A DNA stretch of 64,000 bases from Macrolepiota albuminosa (Eukaryota > Basidiomycota > Agaricomycetes > Agaricales > Agaricaceae): assembly GCA_027475525.1 (NCBI GenBank), contig JAMWFC010000088.1, positions 508,757 through 572,756 on the forward strand. The letters are read 5' to 3'. The position numbers and the translations under genes were made by a program. Each line of letters starts with the position of its first letter. Within the stretch, counting starts at the first letter, position 1. Under the pieces are notes generated by a model. It saw only the letters and a list, made by a program, of their open reading frames with translations. It did not search any database and had not been told where the DNA came from. Of this stretch, positions 57,901 to 64,000 are shown piece by piece.

Positions 57901-59001
57901 CTTGCAGCAATATTTAGACAAGGTGGAAAATTAGAAAAGGCTAAAAATCTGGAGGAAACAGTGCTTGAAGTCAGAAAATTAGCCTTTGGAAACAGTCATT
58001 ATTACACAGTTCAAGCTATGGCTAACCTTGCTGCAACATTGAGACAAAGTAGAAAATTAGTAGAGGCTGAAAATCTTGAGCAAGAGGTGCTTAAAATTAG
58101 AATAAAAAACTTTGGAAGCAGCCATCCTGATACTATTCGAGCTATGTCTAATCTTGCTGCAACACTTAAACAAGGTGGAAAATTCAAAGAGGCTGAGAAC
58201 TTTGAGCAAGAAGTTTTCAGAGTTAGAGTAGAAGCTTTTGGAACTTATCACCCACTCACTATTCAAGCCATGGCTAATCTTGCTGATACATTATGGAGAT
58301 GTGGAAGATTAGAGGAATCTGAAAATCTTGAGAAGGAAGTATTTGAAGTTAGCAAAGAAGTTTTTGGCAGCAGTCATCCAGATACTATTTTAGCCATGTC
58401 TAACCTTGCTGCAACATTTAGTGAAGGTGGAAAATGGCAGGAGGCAGAGAAACTCCAGCAGGAAGTGCTTAAAATAAGAAGAGAAATTTTTCAAGACGGC
58501 AATCATCCAGATATTATCCAAGCCATGTCTAATCTTGCTGCAATACTCAGACAAAGTGGAAAATTGGAAGAAGCTGAGAACCTTGAGAAAAAAGTGCTTG
58601 ATATTAGAATCAGATCTTATGGAAATACTCATCCAAATACTATTCAAGCTATGGCTAATCTTGCTGCAACATTTAGACAAGGTAGAAAATACAGAGAGGC
58701 TAAGAACTTTGAACAAGAAGTTCTCAAGACTAGAATGGAAGCTTTTGGGATTAGTCATCCAGATACTATTCGAGCCATGTCTAATCTTGCTACAACATTT
58801 AGTCAAAGTGGAGAGCTGCAAGAAGCAGAAAGGATCCAGCAAGAAGTGCTCAAAATTAGAACAGAAATTTTTGGATGCAATCACCCATATACAGTTCAAG
58901 CAATGTCTAATCTTGCTGAAATATTGAATAAAAGAGGAAAGCTTCAAGAGGCAAAAGACCTCCAACAAAAAACTGTGAATATTAAAAAATACAATGACTA
59001 G
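54958..59001 (+). CDS. NLR-like receptor: patatin-like domain, NB-ARC, TPR array
   Basis: Exons 54958-55012, 55070-55208, 55262-55483, 55539-56140, 56188-56443 and 56496-59001 keep phase and give 1259 aa. Fungal NLRs of this plan are thought to act in self/non-self recognition and regulated cell death. The patatin-like domain (about residues 15-290) has DDGGVRGLS and ALMLGRLRM. At the lipase nucleophile elbow it reads G-A-G-T-G, with Gly at residue 62 in place of Ser. At the dyad Asp site it reads FVGAGLG, with Gly at residue 199. The NB-ARC has the P-loop GLGGAGKT (about 405-412), Walker B WLLLFDSADD, GNIIITSRN, GCLALAVVQAG and an MHD-like IHSLVHSW. From about residue 794 some 11 TPR units of 42 aa follow (SSHPDTIQAMSNLA type), reaching almost to the stop. 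Confidence 0.9.
57600..58980 (+). repeat. TPR repeat array, 126-bp units
   Basis: About 11 in-frame units of 126 bp encode variants of 'HPDTIxAMxNLAxTxxxxGKLxEAExLxQ'. Unit starts can be followed by the H-P-D/Y/L/N-T/I pattern. The eighth unit (EIFQDGNHPDII) carries one extra codon. Identical residues cluster at helix-packing sites, and variation clusters elsewhere. Confidence 0.9.
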
Positions 59002-59860
59002 GATTTTTTTTTCTCATATTTTTTAAATTCAAGCAAGAAAATATTATATTAAAAATATCTGATTGTATTGCTATTATTTTCTGTTTTTAGTTTTGGTGTT
59101 TTTGAGCTTTGAGTATTTTGTAATTTATATTGTAAACTTGTATTTTTTTTTAGTTTGTCTTGAATACAATAAGCATATGAATATTTATATAAGTTTAATA
59201 ACAAGATTATATCAGGAAGCATTATTGCCAATAGTAAAATAGATGATTTCTGTACACCCCAACCAACATCCACCATCATGCTGATAATGCTTAAAAGTTG
59301 ATTAGTAGCAGACATAGTTTACAGCTACTAATCTGCAGAATATGTGTTGGGTATGCTAAGTGTTTGAGGGAGTCTCGGGCAGGTCTTAGAGAACAAGTTA
59401 AGAAACAAGGTAGATGGCAAGAAAGGTGTGAGTTAAGAAGAGAAGTTGGTAAGGAAGATGCAGTAAGGGAATGCACTAACAATCAAATATGCCTAAAGAG
59501 AGGAGAAGGTTTGGAGTAAGTGCAGCAAGAAAATAAGAGGCTTAGTAATAACTAAGCTGCATAGTGCTTGCCATAGGTGTGTAACATACTTTAATTTAAT
59601 ATATATATATATATATATATATTAATTTTATTTATTATTATTATTCTACAATACTGTCTGGCTGCCTTATATAAGGCAGCCAATTTTGCTGTTATACATA
59701 GTACTAGAATCGACCATTGATCTGGTTCTGTTGTGTGACTGTAAGGCTAAACTATTCTTTTGACAACATGTTACTTTTTTAAACCTTTCAGGTTCAATTC
59801 TGATAGTATGGACAAATACTACATATCTAGACTGATAGTTTAGACTGTGATTGCATTGAA
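59002..59860. other. AT-rich intergenic DNA with a (TA)n run and a palindrome
   Basis: No gene is supportable. A (TA)n run lies at about 59599-59622. TGGCTGCCTTAT and its inverse form a perfect 24-bp palindrome at 59659-59682 (TATATA at the centre). The sequence may be debris of a mobile element. Confidence 0.5.
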
Positions 59861-62800
59861 CAGTGCATCAACTTCTTTGACACACATTTCCAGATTAAAA
59901 GAGATGTAGCAACACCTGATTGGATGGATACCAATCAATCTTCTGAACCGATCCATGATGGTGAGACCATTGCTATGGTGGAAGAGCCCTCCTGACAGCC
60001 TCAGGGAATGCCAGGAGGAATACAATGGAGTGAAGCATGGCCAACAGCTGTGCTGAGTGGTGCAGCGAGATCAGGAGTAGCAGGGGAAAACCTAGATCAA
60101 AACCCTAGCAGAGACAATGCATCTTACATGCTGGATGGGAGGCCAGGGCAACAGTTTCAGAGCAGGAATAGTGTTCAGGCTCCTGCTGAAGGTCATAGAC
60201 CTTCATTGTACTTCCTGGAAAAAATGCTGAGACCAGAAGTAGGCAGTTGAAGAGTTTCAACTGAATCCACTTCTATGAAACAATGACAGCAGGGAGTTGA
60301 AGTATCTCAGGAAGCAGCAATTCCTAAGCAGACAACTCTGGCAGTACATTGGGAGGACAAAACTTCCAATGACAAGGAGAGTGGATGGAGTGAGTCCACC
60401 CTGCAAGTTTAATATGCAATGCTATGAAAAAGATATCCTAGCATTACTAAAGACACAACATGTGCTCAACTAGAACTGTATGTACTGAAGCACATATAGT
60501 TGATACAAGCTTGAGGTGACAGTGTACCTCAGCCAAATACAGTTGAATATATTACTTTGTATGTTCAGATTCTTGAGCTCGAAGCCCAAGCATATATGTA
60601 TTGCAAGGTTAATAGAGGGTCAGCTGCCTTGACTTCAGAGGGAGCAAATTTGATCCCAAATATACCCCCTGTAGCAAAGCCAGAGCTGTCTCCACATTTG
60701 GAGGAAGCAATGAGTAATATATATGCGCCCCAGCAAGCAGGGGAGTCTGATGAACAGTTTGCAGGGCTGAGTTGGTATCTACCATTCCAGTAGTAGACAG
60801 TCACCCAGCAGAGGTGGAGGAGTCAGTGTACCCTCACATAAAACAGGAATCAGTGGAGAATACTCTACTGACCAGTTGAGTGCTGTTGGCAGATAAGTTT
60901 GCTGAGAAGGTTGCCTATCAGCGCATGCAAAATTAAGACTTGAAATGCCAGGAACATTTCTGGATTGACAACCAGGGTATTGTATTCAATGGGATAACTC
61001 CTATCGATGAGATGAGGTGGCAATATGTCCAACAGACATGACAGCCAGACAGTGGAGAAGAAATCCTTTCTTTTCAGAACTGAGTCAAGTTCCTGACTAA
61101 CAGGCAATGGAGAAACAAGGGGGACAAGAGGCTCCACCTCACTGAAATGGTGCAGAGAGATTATACTATACAGGTCAGTAACCTGTATAAGCATTTTCTG
61201 TGGTGCCTCCTGCTGAAGGCAGGAATAAAATGCCTGGCATAACTGAGGCGATGAAGGTGTATACTGAGAATATGCACCAGCACCTCAGTAGTATCATTGA
61301 TGATGTGGTAGGCATAGCTATAAAACCGTGAAAGGTGGAGTCAAACCACATAAATCCATACAAAGGAGAGTCCAAGTTTAGCAACTTGGAAAACTGGACG
61401 ATGGATGTGTGCAATCATCTGGCAGCATGCCAGTATGTGTCAGGGGACTCCTCATTTCCTCCCTTCTCACTTCTTATTCCTTCACTCTCCCTTCATTCAT
61501 TCTCTTATTTCTTCTGACATTATTTCATTTTACTGTTTCTATTCTTTCAACACTATCTGTTAGTACTACTCTCAGCCTTTGAGGTGCTCTGGTTCCTTAG
61601 CTATCATTCAGACAAGTGTGGGCCCTTCAGCACCACTTCCAGACTGCTTATATAAGCCAGAGCTTGCCTTTCTGACTTCTAAAGTCCAGAGTTTTTCTGC
61701 CTTGTTTGCACAGTTGTTTGGTTAGTCAATTTTCGAGTTTTTAAGGTTTTTTTGTACTGTACAGTTGTTTCCCACACTTCAGAAGCCCCAAAAGCATCCA
61801 ACCTGGCATAGGGAATCCCTAGACTTGTTTTCTTTGGATCTCCCTCTGCCAGGTGAGTAGTTATTATGATATTGTCAGTACATACTCTAATACACTTTGG
61901 ATCTCCCTCTGCCAGCTGTGTGACTGAGCCACAGCCTCTAGAGGTTGCCTTACAGTATGGGTAGTGATTGGCTGGACTGAAAACATGTATTTGTTCTTCC
62001 CAAGTTCTTGGACAGACCTGCCAAGGCCTGGTTCTAACATCACGTCTTGCACTACAATCATGCAAGACAGCAATGGACATTCAAAGATGTAATTCTTGAA
62101 CTATATAATAAATTTGTGAGCACATCCACCATGCAAGATGCCTGGGAGGCATTTATTGCAACCTCCTACATGGAGAAATTGGGTGTGCAAGGTTTCTATG
62201 ACACCTTGATTGACCACATGCAGAACATGTTTATTTACCCAGACAACTGGATAATGATTGATACATTCTTGCACAGGATACCTGACATGATGAGAGAGTC
62301 TCTCATTTGCAACAATGGGCTATTGCCCGAAGTAAATACAGTAGAGGAATTTGTAGCGCATGTGTTGTGCTACAAGCAAGCCCACAAAATTGCCAAACAC
62401 TTTGAGCTGCATAGCTCAAAGACTTGACCAAAAAAAAAGGTCTGAACCTCAGAAGGTAGGCACTTTCTGAGCCTGTCAGAGAGAAATTAGTGGGTAATAC
62501 AAACCCATGGTTTGTAGTAAGGTCAGCATCACACCAGGAGCAATGCTTCTGGAGTGACCAACTAGTGGAGCAGAGGGACCCCCCGGTACAGGTTCCTCAG
62601 CAGAGTCCATGCCAAGAGGGTACTCAACTAAAACAGGCTGCTGACATTGTCAAGACATCAAATAGGCTGCGAAGGATTGAAGCAAGTTGCCCCTTTGCAG
62701 CAAATATATGCTTCAAATGTGGCTGACCTGAACATTATGCAAATGCATGCCCAGAGAGTGGTGGACAGCCAGTGACCAAGCTGTGCACATATATACACAC

Positions 62801-63225
62801 GGCTCACACAGCTATCTCTGATGTAGAAGGGGTAGATTCAGGTAATGAACCTGATGTTGAAGACAATGAGGTGGATAACCTCAGTGACAATGCATCAGAG
62901 GCTGGAAATACCTCTGATCCAGAAGAGTTGTTGGATAATAAATACATTGAGGTTGACATATACAACAATGATTACTATGCCTGGAAGTCAGATTCAGAGT
63001 TCATGGGAGCTCTGACAGACTACCTGGCCAGCATATTTGACCGACCAATTGGAGCAGCCAATGTAAAGGTGTATAAGGTACACCTTTGCAAGGCTCTGGA
63101 GAAACTGGTGAGACCAGTGCTGAAGCACAAGGACAAGGAGTGCCTCACATCTTATGTGGAGGTGAATGGCCACAAGGCATGGACCTTGTGGGACTCAGAG
63201 AGCATAACCACTGGAGTGACACCTC
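59860..63225 (+). pseudogene. decayed Ty3/gypsy gag and protease start
   Basis: The plus strand carries pieces of a gag typical for Agaricomycete gypsy elements: YKGESKFSNLENWTMD (about 61366), then, after an inserted LTR, VLPKFLDRPAKAWF and HHVLHYNHARQQWTF, then DVILELYNKFVSTSTMQDAW, LGVQGFYDTLIDHMQNM and LICNNGLLPEVNTVEEFVAH. A knuckle CFKCG-stop-PEHYANAC follows near 62715 and the protease start WTLWDSES (expected D-S-G) near 63180. There are many stops and frame changes (for example TAA at about 62033). RT and integrase are missing. The pieces at 60008-60250 and 60557-60793 probably are its N-terminal gag part. Confidence 0.7.
61438..61954. repeat. solo LTR in the decayed gag
   Basis: The 517-bp sequence starts TGTCAGGGGACT and ends CCTTACA and has a perfect 5-bp target duplication GTATG (61433-61437 and 61955-61959). 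Gag-coding sense resumes after it. An internal pair CTTTGGATCTCCCTCTGCC occurs at about 61832 and 61894. The first 315 bp or so are almost the same as 63226-63611. Confidence 0.8.
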
Positions 63226-63615
63226 TGTCAGGGGACTTCTCATCTCCTCCCTTCTCACTCCTTATTCCTTCACTCTCCCTTCATTCATTCTCTTATTTCT
63301 TCTGACATTATTTCATTTTACTGTTTCTATTCTTTCAACACTATCTGTTAGTACTACTCTCAGCCTTTGAGGTGCTCTGGTTCTTTAGCTACTTTTACTG
63401 TTTCTATTCTTTCAACACTATCTGTTAGTACTACTCTCAGCCTTTGAGGTGCTCTGGTTCTTTAGCTATCATTCAGACAAGTGTGGGCCCTTCAGCACCA
63501 CTTCCAGACTGCTTATATAAGCCAGAGTTTGTCTTTCTGACTTCCAAAGTCTGGAGTTTTTCTGCCTTGTTTGTTGTTTGGTTAGTCAATTTTTGAGTTT
63601 TTAAGGTTTTGTTGT
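63226..63615. repeat. second LTR copy of the same family, damaged
   Basis: It starts TGTCAGGGGACT like the solo LTR. It carries an internal tandem duplication of 77 bp (63316-63392 and about 63393-63469, starting TTTTACTGTTTCTATTC). It stops matching after about 63611, where TGTCAGGTTCC begins another sequence. The protease reading frame of the decayed gypsy element ends at its left border. Confidence 0.75.
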
Positions 63616-64000
63616 TGTCAGGTTCCGCTGAGTCAGGGGCTTTCCGGGAAAGCAGTCGCCCTTACAATGCGGACTTGACCCACAGATACTCGGGTGTCTG
63701 GAACTCCAGGGCTAGGACTCCGGGGTTCAAGACGTGGACAGGGGAATCCCGGGAGAGGGAACTTAGCCCGGGGGTTCTGGGTGATAGGGAGCTGGGGGGT
63801 TCGGGTGGGGGTCGAGTCGTGAACCGGAGGTTCTAAAACAAGACCAAGTTAGTAAGTTAGAGTCGCAAAGTGCGTACCAGTCTTAGAGCACGCGATTATT
63901 CAAGTGTGCCAGTCAAGCGTGCCAGTCAATGCGTACCAGTCAAATAGAGGGCACGCAACAATCCAAGTAATGCAATGTAATATCAAGACTAACGAATACA
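63616..64000. repeat. start of another LTR-like sequence, cut by the window end
   Basis: The sequence TGTCAGGTTCCGCTGAGTC begins where the previous LTR stops matching, so it may be the end of a further LTR element. Near 63870-63945 short repeats of the type GTRCCAGTCAA occur four times. No coding region is supportable. Confidence 0.35.

Noticed and set aside
1..64000. CRISPR arrays or bacterial operons
   Set aside because: No regularly spaced direct repeats with unique spacers; intron-rich genes show fungal nuclear DNA.

Overview
The window looks like nuclear DNA of a filamentous basidiomycete, most likely an Agaricomycete. Genes carry many short introns of about 49-60 bp with GTRNGT-type donors. 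Several families are typical of mushroom-forming fungi: a FunK1 kinase, a DUF6534-type membrane protein, a PSD-like decarboxylase with the PSDC N-terminal domain, an Hmp1/CsbD-like small protein and a patatin-NB-ARC-TPR receptor. The intron models below were read by eye from frame continuity and splice signals.

Layout. At 676-3983 (minus) is a complete seven-exon plasma-membrane H+-ATPase (PMA1). From 3984 to 9700 the DNA is mostly non-coding, with a degenerate tandem repeat and one F-box/LRR-like gene (8051-8839, minus). At 9732-14592 (plus) is a tyrosine-recombinase retrotransposon (gag, RT/RNase H, recombinase) whose catalytic residues look intact. From 14600 to 19700 there is little beyond a possible LINE remnant.

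The stretch 19806-52633 holds host genes that might form a loose metabolic neighbourhood. Two paralogous ACS-type MFS transporters face each other (19806-22064 plus, 45261-47517 minus) and keep related promoters. Between or beside them are a PSD-like decarboxylase (24321-25721), an Hmp1-like gene, a FunK1 kinase with partial 3' duplications, a 7-TM protein, a DUF6534 protein, a decayed monocarboxylate-transporter-like remnant and a FAD monooxygenase (50772-52633). Inside this region a decayed chromodomain Ty3/gypsy element (31203-36685, TSD CTTTT) is nested in a TA-flanked TIR element (31182-37540) that lies about 100 bp upstream of the FunK1 start.

At 54958-59001 (plus) is a six-exon, apparently full-length NLR-like receptor of 1259 aa: an N-terminal patatin-like domain, an NB-ARC domain and about 11 TPR units. 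Both patatin catalytic positions (Ser and Asp) are read as Gly, so it may be a pseudo-lipase receptor. From 59860 to the end the DNA is old Ty3/gypsy gag debris broken by a solo LTR (61438-61954, TSD GTATG), a second damaged LTR of the same family and the start of another LTR-like sequence.
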